A DNA stretch of 64,000 nt from Anaeromyxobacter dehalogenans 2CP-C (GCF_000013385.1 NC_007760.1:992001-1056000); one strand, 5' to 3'. Positions 8,030 to 19,841 are shown, counted from the first letter of the stretch. The notes: generated by a model not told the origin, from the sequence alone. Numbers and translations: made by a program.

Positions 8030-9165
8030 AGGAGCTCCGAGAGCAGGAGGCCGGGCGCGACGATCTTCACGACGTGAAGGCCGGGCGGGCCCTCGAGCGC
8101 GACGCGCACCGCCGGGCCGAGCCCGGCCGCGCGGAGCCGGGCGGCGATCCGCCGGAGCGCGGCCGCGGGGGACGGGGCGGCGAGCGAGGGCAGCGCGGCG
8201 GCCCGGCGCGACGGACGCAGCGCGGCGCAGGCGGCGGCGAGCGGCGCGGACGAGCCGCGGTCGCCGTGCAGCACGTCCTCGCGCGCGCCGTGGATCTCGG
8301 TGGCGCGCGACTGGGCGCCCTCGAGGAGCGCCGCGAGGAGCGCCTCGTCGCGCCCCGGCCGGCAGGCGTACCCGGCCGCGAGCGGCACGGGCCCTCCCGG
8401 ATCCCCGAGGAGCGCGCCGGCCACGGGCAGCCCGAGCCCGCCCGCGCGGCGCCCGGCGGGCGTGAGATCGAGCAGGTGGATCCGCAGCCCGCGCCCCTCC
8501 AGCGACGCCGCCAGGGCCGCGGCCCGCGGGGCGGCGGCCGGCAGCGAGCGCGGATCGATCAGGCGCCGCGCCAGCTCACCTCGGGTGAATCCGTCCGGGA
8601 GCGCGCGCGCGAGCTGGTCGCGCTCCACCGCCTCGAGCAGCGCGTGCAGCGCGGCGCGGTCCGGGTCCGGGTGCGCGCCCATGCCGTTCGAGGTCCAGGC
8701 CAGCACCGCCGGCCCGAGCAGCGGGCCGCCGGGGGGAGGGCAGAACACGGCCTGCGCCGGCACCGCCACCGGCGCGCCGCCCTCGAGCGGCACGCCCTCG
8801 CACCAGGCGACGCGCAGCGCCTCCCAGGCCGGATCGGCGCCGCCGCCGGCCAGGGCGCCGGGCCCGATCACCGCGCCCTCGCCCAGGCGGGCGCGGAGCT
8901 CCGCCGCGGACGCCAGCGGCATGGGGCCGGGGCGCTCCGCCGCCCACAGCTCGGCCGCCTCGGCCACCGCGCCGAGCGCTGCGTCCTCGAAGGTCGCGCC
9001 CTTGCCGTTCGTGACCTGGAGCACGTGGCCGTCCGGGCGCACCGCGCTCGCCACCTCCACCCCGGTCCGGTCGAGGCCGGTCAGGCGGGCGACGCGCGTC
9101 ACCCCGAGTGCGTGCGTCAGCGTGTCGCGCCGTCCGTCCCGAAGGGGTCGAGGGATCCCGGCCAT
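8026..9165 (-). CDS. ycaO: YcaO-domain ATP-dependent amide-activating enzyme
   Basis: A 379-residue YcaO protein. The ATP/Mg-binding elements are visible in order: [23 protein letters not shown] (two Glu of the first motif), [15 protein letters not shown], and the Gln/Arg helix [18 protein letters not shown] near residues 280-300. The C-terminal strand [12 protein letters not shown] also fits. The tail does not end in the Pro-rich motif of azoline-forming YcaOs, which is typical of TfuA-partnered, thioamide-type members. YcaO enzymes phosphorylate a backbone amide using ATP. No precursor peptide, dehydrogenase or leader-binding E1-like protein lies nearby, arguing for a protein substrate rather than a classic RiPP. 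It is the first gene of the ycaO-tfuA-SUI1 operon. Confidence 0.9.
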   Translation of the reverse strand: MAGIPRPLRDGRRDTLTHALGVTRVARLTGLDRTGVEVASAVRPDGHVLQVTNGKGATFEDAALGAVAEAAELWAAERPGPMPLASAAELRARLGEGAVIGPGALAGGGADPAWEALRVAWCEGVPLEGGAPVAVPAQAVFCPPPGGPLLGPAVLAWTSNGMGAHPDPDRAALHALLEAVERDQLARALPDGFTRGELARRLIDPRSLPAAAPRAAALAASLEGRGLRIHLLDLTPAGRRAGGLGLPVAGALLGDPGGPVPLAAGYACRPGRDEALLAALLEGAQSRATEIHGAREDVLHGDRGSSAPLAAACAALRPSRRAAALPSLAAPSPAAALRRIAARLRAAGLGPAVRVALEGPPGLHVVKIVAPGLLLSELL

Positions 9166-9235
9166 GCGCCCTTATATCCCGGGCCGCCCCTCGCCCGCCC
9201 GCGGCGCGGGAACCCTTCTGCCCGAGGTGACATCG

Positions 9236-10633
9236 ATGCCCGAGACGCCGGTCGGCCTGGCCCTGGCCCACTACGAGAAGAACGCCGCGAACTACCTCGA
9301 CGAGCTGAAGCGGCTGGTCCGCATCCCCAGCGTCTCGTTCCCGGGCTTCCCGGAGAACGAGGTGCGGCGCAGCGCCGAGGCCACCGCCGAGCTCCTGCGC
9401 CGGCGCGGCTTCGAGAAGGTCGAGGTGCTCGAGGTGGAGGGCGCGCACCCGTACGTCTTCGGCGAGCGCATCGAGGATCCCGCCGCGCCCACCCTGCTGC
9501 TGTACGCGCACCACGACGTGCAGCCGGCCGGCGAGGCGGAGGCCTGGAAGACCCCGCCGTTCGAGCCCACCGAGCGCGACGGCCGGCTGTGGGGCCGCGG
9601 CGCCGCCGACGACAAGGCCGGCATCATCGTGCACGCGGCGGCGGTGGACTCCTGGGTGCGCGGCGCGCGGCGCATGCCGCTCAACGTGAAGATCGTGGTC
9701 GAGGGCGAGGAGGAGATCGGCTCCGACCACCTGACGGCCTTCCTCACGCGCTACCGCTCGCGCCTCGACGCCGACGCGATGGTGCTCACCGACACGGGCA
9801 ACGTGGACGCGGGGGTGCCGTCGATCACGGTGGCGCTCCGCGGCCTGGTGGTGCTCGAGGTGGAGGTCCGCGCGCTCGAGCAGAGCGTCCACTCCGGCAT
9901 GTGGGGCGGCCCGGTGCCGGACCCGACGATGGCGCTCGCCAAGATGCTCGCCGCGCTGGTGGACGACGACGGGCGCATCACCATCCCCGGGATCCACGAC
10001 CGCGTCCGCCCGCTCACCCGCGAGCAGCGCGACGCCATCGCCGCGCTGCCGGTCACCGAGGAGGACATCCGGCGGCAGGCCCGGCTGCGGCCCGGCGTGC
10101 GGCTGCTGGGCGGCCGGCACCCGCTGGAGACGAACTGGTGGCAGCCGTCGCTGGCGGTGAACGCCATCCAGGCGTCCTCGCGCAAGGACGCGCGCAACAT
10201 CATCAACGACGTGGCCTGGGCGCGCCTCGGCGTGCGCCTGGTCCCGGACATGGACCCGGTGGACGTGCGCGAGAAGCTGGTGGCGGCGCTCCACGCGGCC
10301 GCGCCCTGGGGCGTGGAGGTGACCGTCAAGCCGGACACCGCCGGCGCGCCCTGGATCACCGACCTCGGCCACCCGGCGTTCGACGCGGCGTTCCGGGCGC
10401 TGGAGAAGGGGTTCGGGCGCCCCGCGCTCGCCATCGGGTGCGGCGGGTCCATCGGGTTCGTGGAGCCGTTCGCCAAGGCGCTCGGCGGCGTCCCGGCGCT
10501 GCTCATCGGCGTCGAGGACCCGTCCTCCAACGCGCACTCGGAGAACGAGAGCCTGCTGCTCTCCGACTTCCAGAAGGCCATCCGGAGCGCGATCCACCTC
10601 TACGAGGAGCTGGCGGGCGCGCTCCGCCGGTAG
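9236..10633 (+). CDS. M20-family metallopeptidase (dipeptidase)
   Basis: A 465-residue M20 peptidase. Metal-binding motifs are intact: [11 protein letters not shown] with His and Asp, the [11 protein letters not shown] segment with the bridging Asp, [10 protein letters not shown] with the catalytic Glu pair, and a late His in [10 protein letters not shown]. The lid/dimerisation domain sits between. Family members cleave dipeptides or deacylate amino acids in the cytosol, using two zinc ions. The ATG at 9236 has a GAGGTGA site; a much longer upstream open frame to 8300 is antisense to ycaO. It is divergent from ycaO with 70 bp between starts. Confidence 0.92.
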   Translation: MPETPVGLALAHYEKNAANYLDELKRLVRIPSVSFPGFPENEVRRSAEATAELLRRRGFEKVEVLEVEGAHPYVFGERIEDPAAPTLLLYAHHDVQPAGEAEAWKTPPFEPTERDGRLWGRGAADDKAGIIVHAAAVDSWVRGARRMPLNVKIVVEGEEEIGSDHLTAFLTRYRSRLDADAMVLTDTGNVDAGVPSITVALRGLVVLEVEVRALEQSVHSGMWGGPVPDPTMALAKMLAALVDDDGRITIPGIHDRVRPLTREQRDAIAALPVTEEDIRRQARLRPGVRLLGGRHPLETNWWQPSLAVNAIQASSRKDARNIINDVAWARLGVRLVPDMDPVDVREKLVAALHAAAPWGVEVTVKPDTAGAPWITDLGHPAFDAAFRALEKGFGRPALAIGCGGSIGFVEPFAKALGGVPALLIGVEDPSSNAHSENESLLLSDFQKAIRSAIHLYEELAGALRR

Positions 10634-10762
10634 CGCCCGCCCGCGCGCCCGGCCGGCGCGGCGCGCCGGCCGCTCCGCCGCGCCGCGGCGGGGATGCGGC
10701 TATGATGTCCCGCCGCCCGCCCTGGCCGCCGCCCGCGCCCGGTGCGCACCCTGAGGAGGAGC

Positions 10763-13288
<2,526 letters not shown>

Positions 13289-13741
13289 CGCGGCCCGCCG
13301 CGCCGCGGGGACCGCGCCAGCCGAACTCCGCCAGCTCCACGCGCCCCTGCGCGTCGAAGCCGACGCCCTCCGCCTCGAGCAGCGCGCGCTGCACCGCCGC
13401 GCCCATCGGGTCGAGCAGGCTGATCCCGGCGCGCCCGCGCGGGCGCGCGCCGAGCACCCGCTGCCAGGGGACGGCGTGGCGGGTCCCGCGCAGCGCCGCC
13501 ATCGCGTACCCGACCTGCCGGGCCGCGCCGGGCTTGCCGGCGGCGAGCGCCACCTGCCCGTAGGTCGCCACCCGGCCCCGCGGGATCCGCTTCACCACGC
13601 GATAGAACTGCGCCCAGCCGGCCGGCTCCGCCATGCGCGGAGCCTACCACCGCGCCGGCCGCCGCCCCGGTCCCGCACGCGGCGTGCCGGCCCGGGCGTC
13701 CGATGCTAGGCTCGGGCCGCGGCGGCGCCGCGGGAGGTCAC

Positions 13742-14293
13742 ATGCACGGGGCGAGGTGGGGGGTCATCGCGGCGGTGCTGGCAGTCTCGGGCTGCTTCGA
13801 CACCGAGCCCTGCCCGGCGCCGCTCGAGGCGTGCGGCGGCATCTGCTACGACCTGCGCACCGACCGGCTGCACTGCGGCGAGTGCGGCAACGCCTGCGCC
13901 GGCGGCGAGGTGTGCCTGAGCGGCGCCTGCGTGTCGGATCCCAACGCGGCCTGCGTGAGCCGGTCCGGCGGCGCGTTCGTGACCCTGGGCGTGTGCGGGG
14001 ACACCGTGAAGGCGTGGATCGTCGCGCCCGACTTCATCAGCCGCGCCGAGGCGCTGGTCGCCGACCCCGCGTCGCCCGGCGCCGCCGTGCCGACGTTCGA
14101 TCTCCGCGACGGGAGCGACTGCGACGCACAGTGGAGCTGGAGCCCGTCCCCCGCGACCGCCCGGTTCGCGGACGCCGGCTCCCCCTCCTGCAGCGCCTGC
14201 CCCAGCTCGGTCCAGGCGGATCCGGCCGGGTGGATCACCCAGGTGGGCGTGTGGTGCCCGCCGGCGCGGGTCCTCGCCGTCCACAGGCAGTGA
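13742..14293 (+). CDS. Cys-rich lipoprotein of myxobacterial type
   Basis: A 183-residue exported protein. An N-terminal hydrophobic stretch ends in the lipobox AVSGC with lipidated Cys18. Next comes a Cys-rich module (CPAPLEACGGICYDLRTD, then HCGECGNACAGGEVCL and GACV) of the CGxCxxAC type found repeatedly in myxobacterial secreted proteins. The rest (residues about 70-183) is an uncharacterised domain with four further Cys. The ATG at 13742 has a GGAGGT site, preferred over a GTG or other start at 13703. Function is unknown; it probably sits in the envelope. Confidence 0.75.
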   Translation: MHGARWGVIAAVLAVSGCFDTEPCPAPLEACGGICYDLRTDRLHCGECGNACAGGEVCLSGACVSDPNAACVSRSGGAFVTLGVCGDTVKAWIVAPDFISRAEALVADPASPGAAVPTFDLRDGSDCDAQWSWSPSPATARFADAGSPSCSACPSSVQADPAGWITQVGVWCPPARVLAVHRQ

Positions 14294-14386
14294 AGCTGGC
14301 CCCCGGCGGATCCCCAGGCCCGGCCTGGGTGTGGCTGCGGTAATTCGTCCTTCTCGCGCCGGTCGCAGCGCGCTAGCCTCCGGCGC

Positions 14387-14971
14387 ATGACTCACGCGCG
14401 CTCCGTCGTCGTCGCCGCCGCGGCCGGCCTGCTGCTCGCAGGCTGCGGCTTCCAGTCCATCCCCCAGGCGGAGAACGCCGTCTCCGCGGCCTGGGCGGAG
14501 GTGGAGAACCAGTACCAGCGCCGCGCCGACCTCGTGCCCAACCTGGTCGAGACGGTGAAGGGCTACGCCTCGCACGAGCGCGGCACGCTCGAGGCGGTGA
14601 TGGCGGCGCGCGCCCAGGCCACCCAGGTGCGCATCCCGGTGGACCAGCTCACGCCGGAGAACCTGAAGAAGTTCGAGGGCGCGCAGGGCGCGCTGTCCTC
14701 GGCGCTGGGGCGGCTGCTCGCGGTGTCGGAGAACTACCCGCAGCTGAAGGCGAACGAGAACTTCCGCGACCTGCAGGCGCAGCTCGAGGGCACCGAGAAC
14801 CGCATCGGGATCGCGCGCCGCCGCTACATCCAGGAGGTGCAGCGGTTCAACGATCTCGTGACCGTGCCGCCCACCAGCTGGACGAACTCGATGATGTACC
14901 ACAAGCAGCCGAAGGCGCAGTTCACCGCCACCACGCAGGGGGCGGAGAAGGCGCCCGCGGTGAAGTTCTGA
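14387..14971 (+). CDS. lemA: LemA family lipoprotein
   Basis: A 194-residue LemA protein. The N-terminus has a lipobox (LLLAGC, Cys20) rather than the plain membrane anchor of many LemA proteins. The family helices follow: VSAAWAEVENQYQRRADLVPNLVETVKGYASHE, then RLLAVSENYPQLKANENFRDLQ and GTENRIGIARRRYIQ. LemA proteins face outward and are usually encoded with TPM-domain proteins, as here: its TGA overlaps the ATG of the next gene by one base. The molecular role is unsettled; links to envelope stress have been proposed in the family. Confidence 0.93.
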   Translation: MTHARSVVVAAAAGLLLAGCGFQSIPQAENAVSAAWAEVENQYQRRADLVPNLVETVKGYASHERGTLEAVMAARAQATQVRIPVDQLTPENLKKFEGAQGALSSALGRLLAVSENYPQLKANENFRDLQAQLEGTENRIGIARRRYIQEVQRFNDLVTVPPTSWTNSMMYHKQPKAQFTATTQGAEKAPAVKF

Positions 14972-15753
14972 TGGCGGTCGCCGCCCCGGCCGGCCGCCGC
15001 GCGCGCGCGCTCGCGGCCGCCGCCGTCCTCGCGGCGGCGCTCGCCGCGCCGCCCGCCGTCGCCGAGACGGCCGTCCCGCCGCTCACCGGCCCGGTGGTGG
15101 ACGCGGCCGGCGTGCTCTCGCGCGCCGATGAGGCGCGGCTGGCCGCGCTCTCCCGGGCGGCGCGCGGCGCCGAGGGCGGGCAGGGCGTGCAGCTCCAGTA
15201 CCTGCTGGTGCGCACGCTCGAGGGCGAGCCGATCGAGGACTACTCCATCCGCGTCGCCGAGGCCTGGAAGATCGGGACCCGCGGCAAGGACAACGGCGTG
15301 CTGGTGACGGTCGCGGTCGAGGATCGCCAGGTGCGCATCGAGGTGGGCGGGGGGCTGGAGGGTGGCCTCACCGACGTGCAGTCCTCGCGCATCATCCGCG
15401 GCGTCATCGTCCCCGCGTTCCGGCAGCAGCGCTACGGGGACGGGCTCTACGACGCCGGCGTGCAGGTCCTCGGGGCGCTCGGCGCGCTGCCGCAGGGCGT
15501 GGACGCGCGCCGGGCGGTCCGGCCGCAGGTGCGCGTGCCCTCGCTGTTCGTGCTGCTCCTGTTCGTGGTCGCGTTCGTGATCCGCGTCCTGACCGGCTTC
15601 GGCCCGCGCCGGCGCCGCTCGCTGTGGTGGGGCGGCGGCGGGCCCTGGGGCGGCGGAGGCCCATGGGGCGGCGGCGGCTTCGGCGGCGGCGGGGGCGGCT
15701 GGTCCGGCGGTGGGGGCGGGTTCTCGGGCGGCGGCGCCTCGGGGCGCTGGTGA
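14971..15753 (+). CDS. TPM-domain membrane protein (YgcG-like)
   Basis: A 260-residue protein with a signal peptide (residues about 1-31), a TPM domain (VVDAAGVLSRADEARLAALSR ... VLVTVAVEDRQVRIEVGGGLEGGLTD), one transmembrane helix at about residues 190-205 and a Gly-rich tail (GGGGPWGGGG repeats) to the C-terminus. This is the classic YgcG/LemA-operon arrangement. TPM domains bind calcium or act as phosphatases in some homologues. It overlaps lemA by one base and the next TPM gene begins 11 bp after its stop. Confidence 0.9.
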   Translation: MAVAAPAGRRARALAAAAVLAAALAAPPAVAETAVPPLTGPVVDAAGVLSRADEARLAALSRAARGAEGGQGVQLQYLLVRTLEGEPIEDYSIRVAEAWKIGTRGKDNGVLVTVAVEDRQVRIEVGGGLEGGLTDVQSSRIIRGVIVPAFRQQRYGDGLYDAGVQVLGALGALPQGVDARRAVRPQVRVPSLFVLLLFVVAFVIRVLTGFGPRRRRSLWWGGGGPWGGGGPWGGGGFGGGGGGWSGGGGGFSGGGASGRW

Positions 15754-15763
15754 GGAGGCGCGC

Positions 15764-16405
15764 GTGAAGCTCGAGCTGCAGTTCGACGAGGCGGCCCGCC
15801 GCCGCATCGCGGAGGCGGTCGGGCGCGCCGAGGCGCTCTCGCGCGGGCAGATCGTCCCGGTGGTGGTCGAGAAGAGCGACCCGTACCCGGAGGTCCGCTA
15901 CCGCGGCGCGCTCCTCGCCGCGGCGATCGCCACCGGGGTGGTGCTGGCGCTGCACCTGCCGGTCACGCTGGCCGAGCTCCCGCTCCTCCAGCTCGCGGCC
16001 GGCCTGCTCGGCGCGTGGCTCTCGATGTGGGATCCGGTGGAGCGCCGGCTCGCTGGCGCGCGCGCGCTCGACCAGGCGGTGCGCGCGCGGGCGGTGCGCG
16101 CGTTCCACGAGAACGGGCTGCACCGGACCGCGGAGGGCACGGGCGTCCTGGTGTTCGCGTCCCTGTTCGAGCGCGAGGCCGTGATCCTGGGCGACCGCGG
16201 CATCCACGAGAAGATGGGCGACGCGGGCTGGGACCGCGCGGTCGCGGCGCTGGTGGCCGGGATGCGCGCGGGCGAGCCGGGGAGCGGCTTCGTCGAGGCG
16301 ATCGCCCAGTGCGGCGCCCGGCTCGCCGAGCACTTCCCCCGCGACCCGGCGGCGCGGCCGCCGCCGAACGAGCTGGAGGACGCCATCCGCGCGTCGCGCA
16401 CCTGA
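15764..16405 (+). CDS. Second TPM-domain membrane protein
   Basis: A 213-residue protein completing the lemA operon. Residues 1-45 resemble the first part of a TPM domain (FDEAARRRIAEAVGRAEALSRGQIVPVVVEKSDPYPEVRYR), two membrane helices follow at about 46-87, and the rest of the domain carries VLVFASLFEREAVILGDRGI. This helix-interrupted layout is common in the second TPM protein of lemA clusters. The start is GTG at 15764 with a GAGGAGG site beginning in the stop codon of the preceding gene. Confidence 0.85.
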   Translation: MKLELQFDEAARRRIAEAVGRAEALSRGQIVPVVVEKSDPYPEVRYRGALLAAAIATGVVLALHLPVTLAELPLLQLAAGLLGAWLSMWDPVERRLAGARALDQAVRARAVRAFHENGLHRTAEGTGVLVFASLFEREAVILGDRGIHEKMGDAGWDRAVAALVAGMRAGEPGSGFVEAIAQCGARLAEHFPRDPAARPPPNELEDAIRASRT

Positions 16406-16424
16406 CGGCGCGGCGCGGCCCGGC

Positions 16425-17897
16425 TCAGCCCTCCTCCTCGCGGCCGAACAGGAGCTGCACGAACGGCTTCTCGTCCGGCGGGGCGAACACGTAGACGTGG
16501 TCGCCGGGCTGGAGCACGGTCCGCCCGCGCGCCGCCACCAGCTCGCGGCCGCGGACCACCAGCATCACGGTCGAGCCCTCCGGGAACGGCAGCTCCGAGA
16601 TGCGGGAGCCGGCGACGGCGCTCGCCGGCTCGACGTAGTACGAGGCGACCTCGCCGCCGAGCTGCTGGGTGGACACGATCTCCAGCACGGCGCGCGGCGG
16701 GGGCGGTCCCGCGGTCTCCAGGCCGAGCTTCCGCGCGAGCCAGGCGATGGTCGAGCCCTGCACCACCGTGCTCACCACCACCACGAAGAAGACCAGGTCG
16801 AAGACGTGCTCGGCGAACGGGAGCCCGGCCAGCACCGGCGTGGTGGCGAGCATGATGGGCACCGCGCCGCGCAGGCCGACCCAGGAGATGAAGATCACCT
16901 CCCGCGCCGGCATCCGGAACGGCAACAGCATGAGCCCCACCACCAGCGGCCGCGCCACGAACGCGAGGAGCAGGCCGATGGCGAGCCCGGGGCCGGCGAC
17001 CGCCGCCACGCGCGACGGGAACACCAGCAGCCCGAGGAGCAGGAACATCGCCACCTGGCTGAACCAGGCCATGGCGTCGTGCACGCGGCGCAGGCCGGGC
17101 AGGTACGGGAGCTGGCCGGCGCCGAGCGTGATGCCCGCCGCGTAGACCGCCACGAAGCCGCTGCCCCACAGCAGCGTGGGCGCGCCGAAGGCGAACAGCG
17201 CGATCGACAGCGTCAGGACCGGGTAGAGCCCGCTCGCGGCGAGGTGGGCGCGGCGCAGGAGCCAGCGCCCGCCCAGCCCGATGGCCACGCCGGCGGCGAG
17301 CCCGACCGCCAGCTGGACCGCGATGTCCAGCAGGATGGTCCAGCGCACCGGCTCGCCCGACGCGAGGACCTGCGTCACCGCGAGCGTGAGGATCACCGCC
17401 ATCGGGTCGTTGCCGCCCGACTCGACCTCGAGCAGGTGCGCCACGCGCGGACGCACCCGCACCCCGGCGTTGCGCAGCGCCGAGAACACGGCCGCCGCGT
17501 CGGTGGAGGAGACGATGGCGCCGAGCAGCAGCGCCTCCGACCAGGGCAGGCCGAACGCGCGCGCGCCCAGGGCGGTGAGCGCGGCGGTGCCGGCCACCCC
17601 GGCGGTCGCGAGCAGCGCGGCGGGCGCGAGGATCTGGCGCAACCCGCGCACGTCGGTGCTGAGGCCGCCCTCGAACAGGATCAGCACCAGCGCCACCGTG
17701 CCCACCCGGAAGGTGAGGTGGTAGTCGGCGAAGGCGATCCCGCCGATGCCCTCCGAGCCGGCCAGGATGCCCACCGCCAGGAACAGCAGCGCGAACGGGA
17801 CGCCCAGCCGCCCGGAGGTGCGGGAGGAGAGCACGCTCAGCCCGAGCAGGAGCGCGGTGGCGGTGAGCGCGATGGCGGTGGGGAGCGGCTCGGTCAC
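16425..17897 (-). CDS. CPA1-family potassium or sodium/proton antiporter (NhaP2/CvrA-like)
   Basis: A 490-residue inner-membrane antiporter with about 12-13 helices. Typical CPA1 segments are the N-terminal LGVPFALLFLAVGILAGSEG, LVLILFEGGLSTD, GAIVSSTDAAAVFSAL (the ion-binding SSTDAA motif) and EVESGGNDPMAVILTL. The final about 90 residues form a TrkA-C (RCK_C) domain (SRISELPFPEGSTVMLVVRG ... LQPGDHVYVFAP), as in NhaP2, where it senses a cytosolic ligand. It probably ejects potassium or sodium in exchange for protons. It converges with the lemA operon, 19 bp between stops. Confidence 0.92.
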   Translation of the reverse strand: MTEPLPTAIALTATALLLGLSVLSSRTSGRLGVPFALLFLAVGILAGSEGIGGIAFADYHLTFRVGTVALVLILFEGGLSTDVRGLRQILAPAALLATAGVAGTAALTALGARAFGLPWSEALLLGAIVSSTDAAAVFSALRNAGVRVRPRVAHLLEVESGGNDPMAVILTLAVTQVLASGEPVRWTILLDIAVQLAVGLAAGVAIGLGGRWLLRRAHLAASGLYPVLTLSIALFAFGAPTLLWGSGFVAVYAAGITLGAGQLPYLPGLRRVHDAMAWFSQVAMFLLLGLLVFPSRVAAVAGPGLAIGLLLAFVARPLVVGLMLLPFRMPAREVIFISWVGLRGAVPIMLATTPVLAGLPFAEHVFDLVFFVVVVSTVVQGSTIAWLARKLGLETAGPPPPRAVLEIVSTQQLGGEVASYYVEPASAVAGSRISELPFPEGSTVMLVVRGRELVAARGRTVLQPGDHVYVFAPPDEKPFVQLLFGREEEG

Positions 17898-17968
17898 CCG
17901 CCGACCTTAACCGAGGCGGCGCCGCCGTGGGGACGCGCGTGCACGCCCCGGACGCGGTCGCCCGGCGC

Positions 17969-19042
17969 TCAGGCGCCGCCGGGGCGCCGGAACGCGCACC
18001 CATCGCACACGGGGTGAACGGGGTGACCCCCCGGTCCGGGCGCGACGAACGCCTGGAACGCCGGCGCCGCCCACAGCGCTCCGAGCGGCGCCTCGGCCAC
18101 CGACCCGAAGTCGCCCAGCTCGCCGGCGGCGGCGGCGGGGTGCGGGCACGGCGCCAGCCGGCCGTCGGGGTGGATCCAGGCCTCCCGCCCCGCGAACGGG
18201 CACGGGCCGCGCGGCGCCGGGGCGGCGGGATCCGGCGCCAGCTCCACCGCGTGCTCGAGCGCCGGGGCGCGCCCGTGGATCGAGAGCGCCTCCGCGGCCG
18301 CCTCGCGCACCGCCCGCGCGGCGGCGTTCCAGCGGGCGATGGCCTCGGGGCTGCGGCGCAGCGACAGCGGCGCCAGGTCGGGGCTGCGCACCTGGAGCTG
18401 GTTCAGCTTCACGCGATCCACGCCGAGCCGCGCGGCGAGCCGCACGATGCCGGGCAGCTCCGCCACGTTGTCCTCGCGCGCGGTCACCTGGAACGAGACG
18501 CTGCAGCGTGCGCCGCCGCGGGCCGCGTGCCGGTCGCGCGCGGCCACCAGGGCCCGGACCCCTTCGACCGCGGCCTCGAGGTCGAGGCCCGGCATCACCG
18601 CCGCGGCGGTCGCGGCGGTGGCGCCGTTCCAGGAGACCTTGACGTCGCGGCAGGCCGGCACGAGGACCTCCGCCCAGCCGGCGGCGCCGCGGCCGGGGAA
18701 GGTGCCGTTGGTGGTGACGTTGCCCCGGATGCCGAGCGCCGCCGCGCGCGCGAGCAGGTCCGGGAGCGCCGGCCAGAGCAGCGGCTCCCCCATGGTGGAG
18801 GGGATGAGCTCGCGCAGCGGGCTGCCGCGCCGCTCCTCCAGGACGCCGAGCGCGAGCGCCGGCGCCATGCGCCGCGGCGGCGTGCGCGGTTCCCCGCGCG
18901 CCCTGGCCGCGCCGCACGGGCACATGGCGCACGCGAGGTTGCAGTCGTCCGGGTCGGTGACGAGGGTGAGCCGCCACGGGCCGGCGGCGCTGGCGGAGCG
19001 CGTTGACAACGCCTCCGTTGTAACGGAAAACCATCGGTTCAT
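17969..19042 (-). CDS. Radical SAM/SPASM protein
   Basis: A 357-residue radical SAM enzyme. The cluster motif CNLACAMC (CX3CX2C) lies near residue 35, followed by ELIPSTMGEPLLWP and later barrel strands (NVTTNGTFPG, DVKVSWNGA, VSFQVTARED). A SPASM-like C-terminus holds further Cys: CPFAGREAWIHPDGRLAPCPH and VCDGCAFRRPG, likely ligating auxiliary iron-sulfur. The substrate is unknown. The start is uncertain: an ATG at 19042 would collide with the divergent regulator's ATG at 19041, while a TTG near residue 12 is possible; the conserved part begins at about residue 21. The gene is probably controlled by the divergent XRE-cupin protein. Confidence 0.82.
   Translation of the reverse strand: MNRWFSVTTEALSTRSASAAGPWRLTLVTDPDDCNLACAMCPCGAARARGEPRTPPRRMAPALALGVLEERRGSPLRELIPSTMGEPLLWPALPDLLARAAALGIRGNVTTNGTFPGRGAAGWAEVLVPACRDVKVSWNGATAATAAAVMPGLDLEAAVEGVRALVAARDRHAARGGARCSVSFQVTAREDNVAELPGIVRLAARLGVDRVKLNQLQVRSPDLAPLSLRRSPEAIARWNAAARAVREAAAEALSIHGRAPALEHAVELAPDPAAPAPRGPCPFAGREAWIHPDGRLAPCPHPAAAAGELGDFGSVAEAPLGALWAAPAFQAFVAPGPGGHPVHPVCDGCAFRRPGGA
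19001..19039. promoter_or_regulatory. Three tandem palindromes between radical SAM and XRE-cupin genes
   Basis: Three perfect short dyads lie side by side: CGTTG-A-CAACG (19001-19011), CCGTT-GT-AACGG (19015-19026) and AACC-ATC-GGTT (19029-19039). A TTGACA at 19003-19008 could be a -35 box for the regulator, but I find no convincing -10. The position between two divergent starts fits an operator for the XRE-cupin regulator, with autoregulation likely. Binding is inferred from layout only. Confidence 0.5.
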
Positions 19043-19706
19043 GAAGACCGCCCGCGACACGCAGAAGCGCTCCCGCCGTCCGGCCGCGGCGCCGGCCGAC
19101 GCCCGCTCCGCCCCCGAGCCGGGCGAGGTGGCGCCCGCCGGCAAGGACCTCACGCCGGTCGTCGGGACGAACCTCCGCCGGCTGCGCACCCAGCGCGACC
19201 TGTCGCTCGAGAAGCTCTCGAAGCTCTCCGGGGTGTCGCGCGCCATGCTCGGCCAGATCGAGCTCGGCCAGAGCGCGCCGACCATCAACGTGCTCTGGAA
19301 GATCTCGTCGGCGCTGGGCGTGCCGTTCTCGGCGCTCATCACCGCCCGCAGCTCGGGCGGCCTGCACGTGCTCCGGGCCGAGCACGCCAAGGTGCTGAGC
19401 AGCCACGACGGCTCCTACTCGTCGCGGGCGCTGTTCCCGTTCGACGAGCCGCGCCGCGTCGAGTTCTACGAGCTGCGCATGGCGCCGGGCAGCGTGGAGC
19501 GCGCCGACGCGCACAACCCCGGGACCATCGAGAACCTGGTGGTCGCCGCGGGCGCGGTGGAGATCGAGGTCCCCGGCCGCAAGGAGCAGCTCGGGCCCGG
19601 GGACGCGATCGTGTTCCAGGCCGACGCGCCGCACGTGTACCGCAGCCGGGCCGACGTCGAGACCGTCATGTACCTCGTCATGACCTACGCCGACACGGTG
19701 GGCTGA
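19041..19706 (+). CDS. XRE-family transcriptional regulator with cupin sensor domain
   Basis: A 221-residue regulator. A basic N-terminal tail (about 1-38) precedes an XRE helix-turn-helix (VGTNLRRLRTQRDLSLEKLSKLSGVSRAMLGQIELG, residues 41-76). A C-terminal cupin_2 domain follows (residues about 120-215; NPGTIENLVVAAGAVEIEV and LGPGDAIVFQADAPHVY). Such HTH-cupin proteins sense small molecules such as amino acids or polyamines through the cupin. The ATG at 19041 lies directly after three palindromes and has no clear ribosome site, so the message may have a very short leader. Upstream open sequence to 18339 is antisense to the radical SAM gene. Confidence 0.88.
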   Translation: MKTARDTQKRSRRPAAAPADARSAPEPGEVAPAGKDLTPVVGTNLRRLRTQRDLSLEKLSKLSGVSRAMLGQIELGQSAPTINVLWKISSALGVPFSALITARSSGGLHVLRAEHAKVLSSHDGSYSSRALFPFDEPRRVEFYELRMAPGSVERADAHNPGTIENLVVAAGAVEIEVPGRKEQLGPGDAIVFQADAPHVYRSRADVETVMYLVMTYADTVG

Positions 19707-19822
19707 GCGGTTCTCGCAGGGTGAACCCTCCCGCGCGCGCCTCCCCCGCCGGCACGACGGGGCGTCGAGGGACGCGGCGTCGTGGGACGTCGCCGGCGCC
19801 CGCGGCCGCCTAGAATCCGCCT

Positions 19823-19841
19823 CGACCCGCCCTGCGGGTCG
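19823..19841 (+). other. Hairpin directly before the ribosome site of the MshEN-REC-TPR gene
   Basis: CGACCCGC (19823-19830) pairs perfectly with GCGGGTCG (19834-19841) around a three-base loop. It abuts the G-rich ribosome site (19841-19850) of the GTG start at 19854. It could end transcription from upstream or affect translation. There is no T-run, so an intrinsic terminator is unlikely. Confidence 0.4.

Noticed and set aside
19041-19046. Treating the ATG at 19042 as a certain start for the radical SAM protein
   Set aside because: It overlaps head to head with the regulator start, and conservation is expected only from about residue 21 on, so I left the start as uncertain.
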